This document shows positions 45,736 to 56,882 of a stretch of 64,000 nucleotides of DNA, in pieces. The stretch spans positions 82,428,076-82,492,075 of the forward strand of contig JAKGHH010000002.1 of NCBI GenBank assembly GCA_022828595.1. Reading direction: 5' to 3'. The stretch comes from Nelumbo lutea (lineage: Eukaryota; Streptophyta; Magnoliopsida; Proteales; Nelumbonaceae). A program made the translations under genes and the position numbers. The notes under the pieces were generated by a model. The model was not told the origin of the DNA. It saw only the letters and a list, made by a program, of their open reading frames with translations, and did not search any database. Every line of letters begins with the position of its first letter. Within the stretch, counting starts at the first letter, position 1.

Positions 45736-47251
45736 TGGATGTCTGGCAACTGTAAGAAGGAGGCGGCAAGAAAGGTCCTTGCAGGGATTGCAGAAATCTT
45801 TCTTCTTTGATTTCAACTCTGAAGAGGATCTGATTATGTCATTCTTCTAAAGGCTGCCGCCCCCTCCTTCTTTTGTAACCCTAAAAGATCAGCTCCTAAT
45901 CCAATTAGGAGCTATTGATCCAAATCATATTTGGATCAGACCTCTCTTTAGGTGATAAGGATAAACCCTTATCTTATCTGCAGATTAGATAAGCCTTCTC
46001 CTAATCTCATTAGGAGGTTTCTAGATCTGAATCATATTCAGATCTGGACTATCTGAGTGGATAGGGTTAAGATCCTATCCTATCTACTGATCCATATCAG
46101 AATTCGCCCATATTTAACTTATTAAATAAGTCCAGTTCAAAATGGGCTTTAGGCCCATTAAGCTTATGTGCTCACTTAACCATCCTAACTGCTGCCCAGT
46201 TGGGCTTCCTTGTATGGCGTGGGACCCAAGCATTGATCTACACATCAGCCACATGAGTCCAGCCCAACCTTTATTACAACGCCTGGCCGAATACACTGTT
46301 ATGGACAGTGCACCCCCTAAAACCCATCAAATGGGCTCTATGGGCTCAACACTTACCCTAAGTGGTCCTTGGGCCAAGCCACCTTGTAACACCTAGGGAT
46401 TGTGGGCAGATGCAAGATTATCCCATCAGGTATTATCCTCAATGGTCTTACACTTAACCTCTCAGCCCATAATGATCATACACTGCCCGACAATAAAGGA
46501 CCTCTCCCTCGGCTGCAAGGAATAGTGTTGAACTCTCTGCATATATGGATCCCGGGAATTAAAACCTTCTTGCAAACATTTTAGAAACCATAATATATAT
46601 ACTTTTATATCTCATATAAAATATACTTTGCAAAACGTATCTCAACGATTGAAACCGGTTGCTGGCAGTCTTGGTTTCCATCAGTGAGAGTGCATCCCCG
46701 ATCATTACCTTTGTTTGACAAAGGGGATGATCCTGTCACTACGATCACCCACTCAAATGAATTCTCAGACTGTCTCAACATACCCAGGTTTTGACCCCCG
46801 CTAAGGATCTCACTGATTGGTCCGTCAAAGATAGCCCAATCTGACACCTAGTCCAGTATCATAATCGAGTCTAGGGGTCGGGTGTAACTTTCCAGTTTTG
46901 CCCATCAATCTCCAATGTCCAGGGCAATACTGGAAATCTGGTCCAGTTCATAGATTCAATTAATCCTACACTATATGTGCCTAGGGTCTCACCCTGGCAG
47001 CTGAGACAGGTGACCCCAACCGACTTGGTGGCACCACAGTGTCATCCTTATTAGGATAGGTCTCCTCAGACCGACCCACTGGCTATGAACACTCTAAACT
47101 AACACGAGTCTCATTAAGTGTCCAATTTAAGGGTATTACACAGAAACATACCAAGGGAACATGAATCAAATATGCACTTTTATTCATTTACAATAAATTC
47201 ATAAAGTACATCATTCTGATTGAAGCTAAGGGCATACAAAACTATCTAACA
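45736..47251 (-). repeat. LTR copy, truncated at its 3' end
   Basis: On the minus strand it starts TGTTAGATAG at 47251 and runs through U3 and the palindrome series to the region after the TATA box, where it meets the plus-strand LTR at 45735. AGATCTGAAT/ATTCAGATCT is at 46023-46045. Its 3' end, PBS and any body are absent. Confidence 0.82.
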
Positions 47252-47399
47252 CTAAGAGCCCATACTGTTGGACTCAAGGGTTTATTGTATTCAGCATTGA
47301 ATTCGGCCAGGCCTTGTAACAGAGGCTAGGCTGAACCCATGTGGCTGAACCTATTAATAGCCCATACTACTCGATCTCCCATCCCTCTAGCTGCCAAGG
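47252..47399. other. Scrambled copia junction
   Basis: This short patchwork includes a plus-strand LTR snippet ('attcggccaggccttgtaac', about 47299-47350) between other scraps and RNase H sequence. It carries no function of its own. Confidence 0.5.
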
Positions 47400-47724
47400 A
47401 AGTAGTATGGATGACGAAGTTGATTTACGAATTAGGAGTAGTTCCATCTGACACATCTCCCATTCCACTGTTGTGTGACAACACTGGAGCCATTGCTTAG
47501 TCTAAGGAGCCCTGAGCCCACTCAAAGTCAAAGTACATCGAGAGGAAGTACCATGTACTACGGGAGATTTTTGGTAGAGGGGTCATCTAGATTTAGAAGG
47601 TAGCATCAGCGCAGAATGTGGCAGACCCATTGACAAAGCCACTGACACAGAAAGTGTTTGAGAAATACGTGGACAGTATTGGACTTTGGCTTGTACCCGA
47701 TTGGACCTAAGTCAAAGTGGGAGC
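47400..47724 (+). pseudogene. Copia RNase H C-terminal fragment
   Basis: The reading frame gives 'AAKEVVWMTKLIYELG', 'PIPLLCDNTGAIA', 'KSKYIERKYHVLREIFGRG', 'QNVADPLTKPLTQKVFEKYV' and 'LVPDWT', the end of a copia RNase H. TAG stops lie after 'GAIA' and twice near 47588-47600. The polypurine tract 'aaagtgggagc' precedes the LTR at 47725. Confidence 0.85.
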
Positions 47725-48299
47725 TGTTAGACAGTGTATGCCCTTAGCTCCATTCAGATTGATGTACATAAACATTTAGAGTAAATGAATAAAAAGTACA
47801 TAACTGATTCGTGTTATATTTGGTGTGTTTTTGTATAATTACCCTAAAATTGGACACTTATGAGACTTGTGTTAGTTTAGAATGTTCTCAGCCATTGGAT
47901 AGACTTGGGGAAGTTTATCCTGGCAAGGCTGACACTATTGTACTGCCAAGTCAGTTGGGGTAGCTTGTCTCAACTGCTAGTGTTAGATTCATAGCACATG
48001 CAATGTGCATTTGTTTGAAACTCTAAAACCGGACCAATTTCTAGTTATGCCCTGGACCTTGGAGACTGGTGGGCAAAACTGGAATGTTACATTTAACCCC
48101 TAGACTCGATTATGGTACTGCACTAGGTGTCAGATTAGGTTGTCTTTGATATGCCAATTAGTGAGATCCTTTGGGGGTCAAAACCTAGGTATGTTGGGAC
48201 AGTTTGAGAATTCACTTGAGTGGGTGATCATAGTGATAGGATCAGCCCCTTTGTTGGACAAAGTGGATGATCACGGGCTGCACTCTCTCTGATGGAAAC
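47725..48299 (+). repeat. Copia LTR fragment, cut at 48299
   Basis: It starts TGTTAGACAG and covers about the first 575 bases of the LTR, stopping at 'ctctgatggaaac'. Sister LTRs continue 'caagactg'. The unrelated GC-richer block begins at 48300, so the PF04195-type element probably inserted here; the other LTR half is not found to the right. Confidence 0.8.
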
Positions 48300-49624
48300 T
48301 GTTGCTGCACGGATTAGCTGGTGGAAACGGGGTAAATTCACTCTCCATGTTCTGAAGGTAGGCTGAAGGCTTCGAGGCCTCGGAAGAGGTAAGTCGAGGC
48401 CAAAGACTGTAGGCCGAGGTAAGGTATTCCATTTAAGGACTATAGAAGCTGGGAACTGTAGATCATCGCCTTGGTGGTGAGGTTCCTGGATATCCGAATT
48501 ACTACAAAACAAGAAGTGTCAGAGGCCCTCGGGTGGAGACCCGAGGTGGAGGTGCGAAAAGTAAATAAGGGAGCTGTGTTAGAATCCCAAGTTCTAGATC
48601 CCCTGTTAAGGGAGTGTTACCTATTATTTATACTTGAACGGGCTGGAGGTAGGTGAAGATGAACATGCTTGGTGAGGGCCGTAAAAGGTTAGGCAGTAGG
48701 CCTTGGCTGGTATGTCTGACCACCTTGCAGTTGGCTCCGTACGAAGGCAGCAGGGCTTCCCCCCTACTATGGCTGGCGTTGTTAGGCATTAATGGGCTGG
48801 GGCCTGGCTAGACCACATCATTTTCCCCCTACTCTCAAGGCCGATGTGAGGCCTTGGCTTTGGTTGGTAATGAGGGTTTTTGTTGGGGTAAGGCCTTGGC
48901 TTCGGTCGTTGGGAGTACCAGTGACTATGCCTCCAGATTCGTCAGACGAGGGATGTCCTGCGGTGGTGTCACTTTCACTGTGTGCATTGTCCCTCATCAG
49001 TTTGGAGGCATGTGTGGTGTAGATGCCTCGATTTAGCGGAGATGTCCCATATCATGCACGATCAGGTCACATTAAGGGTCTATTGTGTAGAAGGCGGTCA
49101 CTCTAGTAGGCACGTGTTTGTTGGGTTGAGCGGTCCACTCGGTGGTTTGTGGTGGGCGGCCCCTGTGGTTTGCTTAGTGGGCTGTGGTGAGTGAGCCTTG
49201 TGGTCTACCCATCGCCATTTCGTCTTTTGAGGGCATGCACTAGAAGGTGTGGTAGAACTGGTTCGCAGAAGTAGAGGGTTCCCATGACCATTGGATCCGT
49301 GGTGATCTGAACCGTTGCTTGGGCATCATTTCGCCTTTTGGAGATGAGCGCCGAGTGGCGCATTGTAGTTGGATGGTGGAAGCAAAGATGTCTCAGCGAT
49401 CGGATTCAGTGAAATCTAGGTCGTCCTTTCTCCTTTAAATAGGGGCCCTGGTGGTAACTTTCTCCTTCATTTGAACTTAGACACACTTGCTATCGAGTGA
49501 ACTCAGCTCCCCATCTCTCGATCCTTCAGGATTTTCCTAGCTTCTTCATTCTCTAGGACATGTTGTCTTCATTTCCTTACGTAATCAACTATGTCATTTT
49601 CAGACTCTGGCCCTGAATGCCATG
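48300..49624 (+). repeat. LTR-like block of a PF04195 gypsy-type element
   Basis: This block starts TGTTGCTGCACGG and is richer in G+C than its surroundings, with many 'gaggc' and 'ggcc' words. It contains a TATA-like TTTAAATA at 49434-49441 followed by a typical leader. No protein motif is seen. Its position before TRG-3 and the PF04195 coding remnant, plus the TG start and promoter-like signal, suggest a 5' LTR; no second copy is in the window to prove it. Confidence 0.5.
49434..49441 (+). promoter_or_regulatory. Possible TATA box in the GC-rich LTR-like block
   Basis: TTTAAATA is followed by GGGGCCC and about 180 bases to the TRG-3 insertion. It is called on spacing and composition only. 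Confidence 0.4.
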
Positions 49625-49629
49625 AACTC
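49625..49629. other. Target-site duplication of TRG-3, left copy
   Basis: AACTC directly precedes the left end of TRG-3 (TGATCAG at 49630). The same five bases follow its right end at 57526-57530. Confidence 0.75.
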
Positions 49630-50696
49630 TGATCAGCCAAAATGTAAAACTAATGAAAATCTGAAATTCTAACTTTAAAATTATTTCTAACACATTGGAC
49701 CAAACACCTTGTATGCAAGTGAGGAGACAAGCTAAAGATGCATAGAAAACTAAATTCAGCAACTAGTTTTCTAGGCAATTCGAATAGAATAGTATTCAGC
49801 CTTGGTTTGGTGAAATCCCAAAGCAATGAACAGCCTCTCTCGAGCGCATGATCAACCTATGCATGAGTGATGGTCCTTATATCTCTATCAAGGATCTAAT
49901 CACCATGCATGTATTCAGATCTAGCAATTCTAGGGATTCATTTCAGTTGGATGATCGTCAACTCAGCTGAATGAACACCAACCGAATTATGCAAGTTATT
50001 TCTAACCTTGCACTCATTTCGGCTTTTGATTAGCAGATTTGAAATCTTAGAGTCTTTCTCAAGTACTCTAGGAATTCTAAGAAAAAGGAACAATTCGACC
50101 AGACTGAATTAAAGCTACTTGAATTCTTTCTCAAGTAATTTAGGTATTATAAGTTCATGATCTAAAATCACAGATCTGATTTTATAGAAAAGCAGTTCGG
50201 ATCTCACTATTTCATGATCTGAATTACTGATCTGAGATTAGAAAATAGAAATTCAGACCTTGTAAATTCATGATCTGAAATTTCAGATATGAGATTTCAG
50301 AATAGCAGTTCGGCAAACAATCCACAATTGATATTCCAAACAAGAAACTTCAAGATTGAATTTACTTTACTTGAATGAATTTAGAAAACAAATTACAGAA
50401 TTGAATTTGCATAATACATGCTTTGATTACAGCAAGAAAGGAAAATTTGATGGAGAAATTACATAAATCTTAGAGGAATTCGATTACCAATTTGTGTAGA
50501 AATCATGTGAGGATGAAACATTGATCTCCAATTGCTTTCTCCCCCTTCGAATTCAGCTTCTTCTTCTCTTGAAGCTTCTTGTTCCTCCTCTCTTCTCCTC
50601 TCTTGCGCCTATCTCTCTCTCTTCTTCTCTTAGAACAAGAGCTCAAGGAGAGTTTGAAATAAGATGTTGGACCCCTTTTCATTTGGCTTTCTTCTC

Positions 50697-50704
50697 CTTT
50701 TATA
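50697..50704 (-). promoter_or_regulatory. TATA box of TRG-3 3' LTR
   Basis: TATAAAAG on the minus strand is conserved with the 5' LTR box at 56811-56820, with heat-shock-element-like repeats starting about 30 bases upstream. Confidence 0.7.
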
Positions 50705-50733
50705 GCCTTCTCCGCAGCCCCTTTCCTCCTCCA

Positions 50734-50775
50734 GAAAGTTCTCTCCTCTAGAAAGTTCTCTCATCTAGAAAGTTC
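50734..50775 (-). promoter_or_regulatory. Three heat-shock-element-like repeats, TRG-3 3' LTR
   Basis: GAAAGTTC (GAAnnTTC) occurs at 50734-50741, 50751-50758 and 50768-50775, each within AGAAAGTTCT and spaced 17 bases. A further TTCTAGAA lies at 50855-50862. Alternating nGAAn/nTTCn blocks are the binding sites of heat shock factors. They lie 30-70 bases upstream of the TATA box in the element's sense. Confidence 0.65.
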
Positions 50776-51400
50776 TACAGTGCGGTTCCAGATAATTCAG
50801 GCTCGATATTGATCATGCTTCAGTCTGTATCTATCAAAACTCGAAACATAAAAGTTCTAGAACTTTTCTTTATCTTTCCAACTCATTTTGAATCATCTCA
50901 ATCGGAATCCGGATGAGAGAGTTATTCCCAAATTACTATTCGGTGCCGAAATTGTCCAGAATTACCCAATTTGCCTTGTTTTTCACTTAACGCCTCCTTT
51001 CTCTCTTCTAGAAAGTTTCCCGCCTTAGACTCCTTGGGCTGCACTTTGGGCTTCTCTTGAGCTGCTCTTTATCTGCAAATGGGCCTTCTCATTGCTGGAC
51101 AGAATTGGCTCCATTGGAGAGCTTCGGTTGTGCTCTCTCTTTGGGCTTTCCCAAAGAGTGCAGCATGGGCTGCATGGGCCGAATGACCCTCCTTTGACCT
51201 CTCGGATGGGCCTTGCTCCTAGCTGGGTTGTATCACCTTTTATTTAGCCTCCTTTAGCATAATTTTATGCTCTTTTTCCCTAGACTTATCTCCTTTGACA
51301 ATTTCCTGAAATCAAGCTAAATTGTGGTAAGAATTCACACAAATCAGCATCAAAACCATGCATAAACACCAAAATTTATATGTAAATTGTGCACACATCA

Positions 51401-51420
51401 AACACCCCCACACTTAAGCT
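51401..51420 (-). other. TRG-3 polypurine tract
   Basis: On the minus strand it reads CTTAAGTGTGGGGGTGTT immediately before the TGATGTG start of the 3' LTR, very like the TRG-1 tract. Confidence 0.8.
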
Positions 51421-51741
51421 TTTGTTTGTCCTCAAGCAAAGACATAACCCATAAACTAATCATCCCCCCTTATTCTCACCATTTATCGGATGAATTTTTA
51501 GGAGGAGGATGCATTGAGTGGTCGGGAAACTTGTGTAAGTAATCTGCTCCATTCCTATGAACTACCATTCTTATCACATACATAATAGCCAAGGAAGGGG
51601 AGAATATGAGATTTTTCAAGTTCCAACTTTCACTCCCATTCAACATGTAGATCAGCACCATGACCTCTAAAATTAACCATTACTATGAGCTTGGTTTCAA
51701 ATCTGTCACTGCATCTATCTGAGTGTTCAATCACATTTTTG

Positions 51742-51885
51742 GTGTGAGTGCATTTTATGCTCCATCTCACATGGGGCATTTTCTCTTTTTTCTTTCAGTG
51801 TGAGTGCATTTTATGCTCTATCTCACCTATGGTATTTTCTTCTTTCTTCTTTTGGTGTGAGTGCATTTTATGCTCCATCTCACAC
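51742..51885 (-). repeat. Three nested-hairpin repeats (TRG hairpin)
   Basis: Copies are at 51742-51771, 51798-51826 and 51855-51885. In each, GTGTGAG pairs with CTCAC or CTCACAC, and the inner GCAT pairs with ATGC around a three-base loop; TCCAT (ATGGA in the element's sense) is an unpaired bulge. Pyrimidine-rich spacers of about 27 bases separate them. The motif matches the two copies in TRG-1 in sequence, sense and position between polypurine-like block and PPT. Confidence 0.82.
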
Positions 51886-52240
51886 TTTTTTTTTTGTTTT
51901 TTTTTGTTTTTTCTTTTTCAGTTATTGAACCTCATGCATTAATAGTTCAGATGTGAACTAGCTCGAATGATCATCAATTATGTGCATTCTACACATGAGG
52001 GTAACTAGGGTCGGTCATGCTGAAAGTCATATTCAGCTCCCTTAACCTCATGCATTATGCTAAGTTGGATCATTCACATGAATAAATGCAAACACATACA
52101 GTGGTCTTCCTCAACTCATTGTATTCCCTCTTTGAATTCACCTAATAAACAACAATGATCTTAAGGGGCTTTCTAGTTTATTTGGTTATGTCATTGCAAG
52201 CATGTGTGTTGGGATGATTAAGGTGCATGACTACAACCTC

Positions 52241-52276
52241 ACTCCCCCACATTTAAGATGAACATTGTCCTCAATG
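52241..52276 (-). other. Internal polypurine-like block of TRG-3
   Basis: On the minus strand it reads TTGAGGACAATG, a short spacer, then TTAAATGTGGGGGAG, the same two-part motif as TRG-1 at 8131-8166. Confidence 0.6.
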
Positions 52277-52484
52277 TTCCTAGTGTTAGAGAGTAACAAA
52301 AAAAATCCAGCAATGAAGGTACATAAAGAGCATTATCAATCAATGAGAGGGGTTAGAGGACTTCCCTGAAGTTTCTTCTGAATACTACAATAGCTCTTGT
52401 GATGGGAATCCTCTAGCTGCTAAGAATCACATAAAACTATAGAGAGAGATCAGCAACTTATTTAATTAACATCCTACATAAATA

Positions 52485-53551
52485 CTAACTAAACTCAACT
52501 GATATGAATAAGAAAGTAGAAACAAAAACAAGAGAGTTTATGACTAAAAATCTGAATTGGGTTGCCTCCCAACAAGTGCTTGTTTTTTTGTCTAAAGCTT
52601 GACCTTCTAGTGAGGTGCTGACCGCTGGCCTAAAAACATCCACCAACCTCATCATCAATGGCACCTTTCGAGCTAAAGCTGTCATGTGTTCCCGATACAC
52701 CCTCAACAACTTTTCTCTTTGCAAAGGGCTCAAATCTGCTGATATGATTACTGATAGTGCTGATGGAGCCTCTAAGAAAGCATACTCTAGAGGTGAAGAG
52801 GGTTGCTTCAGCTCAAGGGAGGGTGGCTCTTGGGTTGAAGGCTTGCTTATGGGTATTGGCAGGGTATCCAAGCCATCCAACTTGAGACACTCTTTCCCTT
52901 GAAAATGTGGATTGGCATTCAGGTATGCTGCCATGCCTTGCATCTTTTCATTCTCTTCCCTTGCAGTTCCTCCCTCTTGTATGCAAAGCTCAAGGGTGTT
53001 GGCCAACCTGCTAACCTTGTTTTCAGCCCTTGCCTTCTCTTTCACTTCAGTACTCCTTGGTAGAGTGCTCGGTATGCTTGCTGAAATCAATTGTGCCAAC
53101 TGCCCGACTTGCTTCTCCAAGTTCTTTATTGTTGCTTCGTCATCAGCTCCTCTAGGTTAGATTTCTGTTCCGGCTGATGGAAGTTTTGGGGGAAGGGCTT
53201 CGGCACATGCTGATTTGGCCATGACTGTTTTGGGTATCCTCCCCATCCAGGGTTAAAGGCACAAGGGTATTGATTGTATTGCTGCCTTGGAAAGTGGCCA
53301 GCAAAGTTTACCTGTTCTGGAGGCTGCATAAAATGATTTCCAACTTAGCATGCAGTGCTGATGTGGCCTCCCCCACACCAATCACAATTCATGGACTGCA
53401 CATGCATGGATTCCATCTGCATTTCATCTATTTTCTTGCTGATTGCACCTATTTGTGCAGATAAAGCTGTATATGTGTCCACATTGTGAAGACCTTGCTA
53501 TCTTCTAACTTGTGCTATTTCGAAATGCCATTGATGGTTGGTTGTTGCCAT
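52485..53551 (-). pseudogene. TRG-3 GAG remnant fused to pre-RT stub and pol end
   Basis: A start at 53551-53549 opens MATTNHQWHFE, which corresponds to the middle of Athila GAG, so the capsid core is missing. A zinc-knuckle remnant (CDWCGGGHISTAC) follows near 53360-53400, then 'NFHQPEQKSNLEELMT'. The frame from 53120 gives 'EKQVGQLAQLISASIPS' (GAG end), then 'PLEYAFLEAPSALSVIISADLSP' and 'REKLLRVYREHMTALA', the stretch that in relatives lies between protease and RT. The protease is thus deleted. Near 52560-52585 another frame reads 'QALVGRQPN', the pol-end motif, with TTGGGTTGCCTCCCAA in the DNA. TAG and frame changes make it a pseudogene, though 211 codons stay open. Confidence 0.8.
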
Positions 53552-55595
53552 CTCCTCTATCAAAATAGTAAAGAAACTATTGTACACTAATCAAGGAATT
53601 TAAGCTATCAAACAAGCAGCAATCCTAAGAAAGAGGAATTGTTAAATACTAAGAGAGTAGAAATCTACAAAGCAAAGAAAGCTGAATGCTACCTAACAAG
53701 AAAAGCTTTAAGAAAAAGAACAATCAGCTGGTTGAAAACTAATATAGACAGATTTGAAATCTGATATACAAGACTGAAATCAAGAATATTGCACACTACC
53801 AAACTGATATACAAGATTGAAACAAGAATATCAGCCTAAGATTTCTGATTTCAGCAATGAAGAGTAATTTACACAGATCTGAACTATATGAATTTTATAA
53901 AGTACACTGAACTACAAATCAGCTATACTACCAAGGCCAAAACAGCAACCAAAGTCTATAAAGAAAAGCAGCCTATAAAGTTCTATCAAATCAGCAATCT
54001 ATCAACTCAGGCCTAAAGTCAGAAAGGCATAAAACAATGTATACAGGTCTGAACTACTACACTAAAGTCAATATACAGAACTCAAATCAATTAACTACTG
54101 AAACTAGAACTGCTATATTTTCTTCTTTTTTTTTTCGGTGTGCTCAGATCTGATTTTTTTTTTTTTAATTTCAGCACTGAAATCTACTGTGTACAGATCT
54201 GAACTCCCCTGTTTTTATGATCTATATAGACCAAAAAACCAGCTAAATTAGCAGCACTAAAACAGTAATCAAAACTAAACAAATCAGCAATAAAAAAAAA
54301 TAGAGTACTAATATCAGTAATGAAGAATATTATATGCAGATTTGTACAGAACTAAAATCAGTTAACAGTTAAAGAAATCAACAATGAAGATCAAAATATT
54401 TTTTTTTTTCAATGAGCTCAGATCTGATTTTGATTTCCGTAGTGATAGTGCAGATCTGAACTAAAACAGCTGCAAAGAACCAAGCAAATCAGTCATAGGA
54501 AGATACAAATCTGAACTACACCACAGAAATCAGAAAACACAGATCTGAAACCTACTTTAAATCAGAATTATATCAGATCTATTAAATCAGAAATGGAAGC
54601 TATAACAGTAGAAAATCATATATGAAATCTGTCAACTCATCCAAGTAACCTATAGAATTAATAAGCTATATTCTACAACAACCTAACCTAGATGCATTCA
54701 GCAAGGGGAAAGAAGAAAATTCTGAAACTACTGAAACTAGCTAGATCTGAACTAGGCAAAGCAGTAATAGGAAAATTCAGATCTGAATCATACTACAGAT
54801 ATAAAAAATACAGATCTGAATCCTACTACAATTGAAAGAGAATTCAGATTAACCAGTGCAGGACTAAAAGAAAAGATTACCTAAATCAGTAATTGAGTGT
54901 GTGCAGATATGAAGAATTACATCTACCAGCTACACTACTGAATTAGAACAGCCATGTATGTTTTTTTTTTTTTTTTTTTTTCTGTGTGTTCAAATCTGAA
55001 TTCTGATTTCAATAATGAAAGTAATGTATACATATCTGAATCACACCCTTTTTATTAAATATGCAAGACCAGAATGCAGCTACACTACTGAAACTAGAAA
55101 ACCGGACTTAAATTTTTTTCTTGTGTGCTTAAATCTACATTCTGATTTCAGCAATAATAGTGAATGTATGCAGATCTGAACCACACAATTTTTATGAAGT
55201 ATATAGAACAAAAGAAAACACAACTCCACTACTGAAACTAGAACATTATTTTATGAAATATGCAAGACTATACTACTGAGACTAAAACAACAATCATTTA
55301 CGAAGATCATAAATCATTTTTTTTTTCAGTGTGCTCAGATCTGATTTTTTTTATTTTAGCCATGACAGTTAATGTATACAGATCTGATTCACACTATTTT
55401 TATGAAATATGCAAACTAGAATGCAGCTCTACTACTAAGACTAAATCAGCAATCAAAGATGAAGTAGAACATCAATGGGGAAGAGAACTAACTAGATCAG
55501 CAATGGAGTTTCATGCAAACTAATCTAAACTATAATGCATAGAATTGAAAATCAGATTAACAGTGGCTAATAGTTCCTAATATTGATACAACAAA
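53552..55595 (-). other. TRG-3 5' untranslated region with dispersed AGATCTGA repeats
   Basis: About 2 kb of A/T-rich non-coding sequence lies between PBS and gag. The word CAGATCTGA (or close variants) recurs many times, and a degenerate unit 'T-tract, gtgtgctcagatctga, ... cagatctgaac ..., tttttatgaa' starts near 54125, 54400, 54960, 55110 and 55316. No reading frame is supported. Confidence 0.65.
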
Positions 55596-55613
55596 TCCCT
55601 GACAATGGCGCCA
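55596..55613 (-). other. TRG-3 primer-binding site
   Basis: On the minus strand it reads TGGCGCCATTGTCAGGGA, two changes from the TRG-1 site, preceded by AAGTTTT and the LTR end CACACATCA. Confidence 0.87.
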
Positions 55614-56810
55614 AAAACTTGATGTGTGGCTCATTGTGACACTAGCAAGTGCACTAACCGCTCAAGTAATAGAGTAGTAAGTAGAGTATCGTTCCCACGA
55701 GGACTTATGTAGCAACTACTAGTAATAAATCAGTCTATTGTTATCTGATCAGCAGAAATGTAAAACTAATGAAAATCTGAAATTCTATCTACAAAGTTAT
55801 TTCTAACACATTGGACCAAACACCTTGTATGCAAGTGAGGAGACAAGCTAAAGATGCATAGAAAAATAAATTCAGCAACTAATTTTCTAGGCAATTCGAG
55901 TAGAATATGATTCAGCCTTGGTTTGGTGAAATCCCAAAGCAATGAACAACCTCTCTCGAGTGCATGTTCAATCTATGCATGAGTGATGGTCCTTATATCT
56001 CTATCAAGGATCTAATCACCATGCATGCATTCAGATCTAGCAATTCTAGGGCATCATTTCAGTTGGATGATCATCAACTCAGCTGAATGAACACCAACCA
56101 AATTGTGCAAGTTATCTCTAACCTTGCACTCAATTCGGCTCTTGATTAGCAGATCTAAAATCTTAGAGTCTTTCTCACTCTAGGAATTCCAAGAAAAAGG
56201 AACAATTCGGCCAGACTGAATTAAAGCCACCTGAATTCTTTCTCTAGTAATTCAGGTATTATAAGTTCATGATCTGAAATCACAAATCTGATTTTATAGA
56301 AAAGCAGTTCGGATCTCACTATTTCATGATTTGAATTTACAGATCTGAGATTGGAAAATAGCAATTCAGACCTTGTAAATTCATGATCTGAAATTTCAGA
56401 TATGAGATTTCAGAATAGCAGTTTGGCAAACAATCCACAAATGATATTCCAAACAAGAAACTTTAAGATTGAATCTACTTTACTCGAATGAACTTAGAAA
56501 ACAAATTACAGAATTGAATTTGCACAATACATGCTTTGATTACATCAAGAAAGGAAAATTTGATGGAGAAATTACATAAATGTTAGCTGAATTTGATTAC
56601 CCAATTTGTGCAGAAATCAAGTGAGGATGAAACCTTGATCTCCAATTGCTTTCTCCCCCTTCGAATTCAGCTTCTTCTTCTCTTGAAGCTGCTTGTTCCT
56701 CCTCTCTTCTCCTCTCTTGCACCTATCTCTCTCTCTTCTTCTCTCTTAGAACAAGAGCTCAAGGAGAGTTAGAAATCCGGTGTTGGACCCCTTTTCCTTT
56801 GGCTTTCTTC

Positions 56811-56820
56811 TCCTTTTATA
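56811..56820 (-). promoter_or_regulatory. TATA box of TRG-3 5' LTR
   Basis: TATAAAAGGA on the minus strand would drive the element RNA toward the PBS at 55613. It is conserved in the other LTR. Confidence 0.72.
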
Positions 56821-56882
56821 GCCTTCTCCTCAGCCCCTTTCATCCTCTAGAAAGTCCTCTCATCTAGAAAGAGCTCTCCTCT

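Larger units (their letters stand above)
49630..51400 (-). repeat. TRG-3 3' LTR (125 bases short at its 3' end)
   Basis: On the minus strand it starts TGATGTGTGC at 51400 and ends TGATCA at 49630 (1771 bases). The 5' LTR continues 125 more bases to CACACATCA. The short end is nevertheless flanked by the target duplication. A TATA box is at 50697-50704. Confidence 0.87.

Noticed and set aside
48792..49194. Overlapping tryptophan- and valine-rich frames in the GC-rich block
   Set aside because: Three frames are open at once, as expected from composition; no domain is recognised and the block behaves like an LTR.
51742..51885. CRISPR-like array (repeats of about 30 bases with spacers of about 27)
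   Set aside because: The context is a plant retrotransposon, the spacers are low-complexity pyrimidine tracts, there are only three units, and CRISPR does not occur in plant nuclear genomes.
51748..51942. Cysteine- and phenylalanine-rich 64-codon frame (MHFMLHLTWG...)
   Set aside because: It is the translation of the repeated hairpin DNA and the T-rich spacers between copies.
53552..55595. Possible additional coding frame in the TRG-3 leader (e.g. 55260-55523)
   Set aside because: The stretch is A/T-rich and repetitive, and the frame is on the strand opposite to the element and matches no known element protein.
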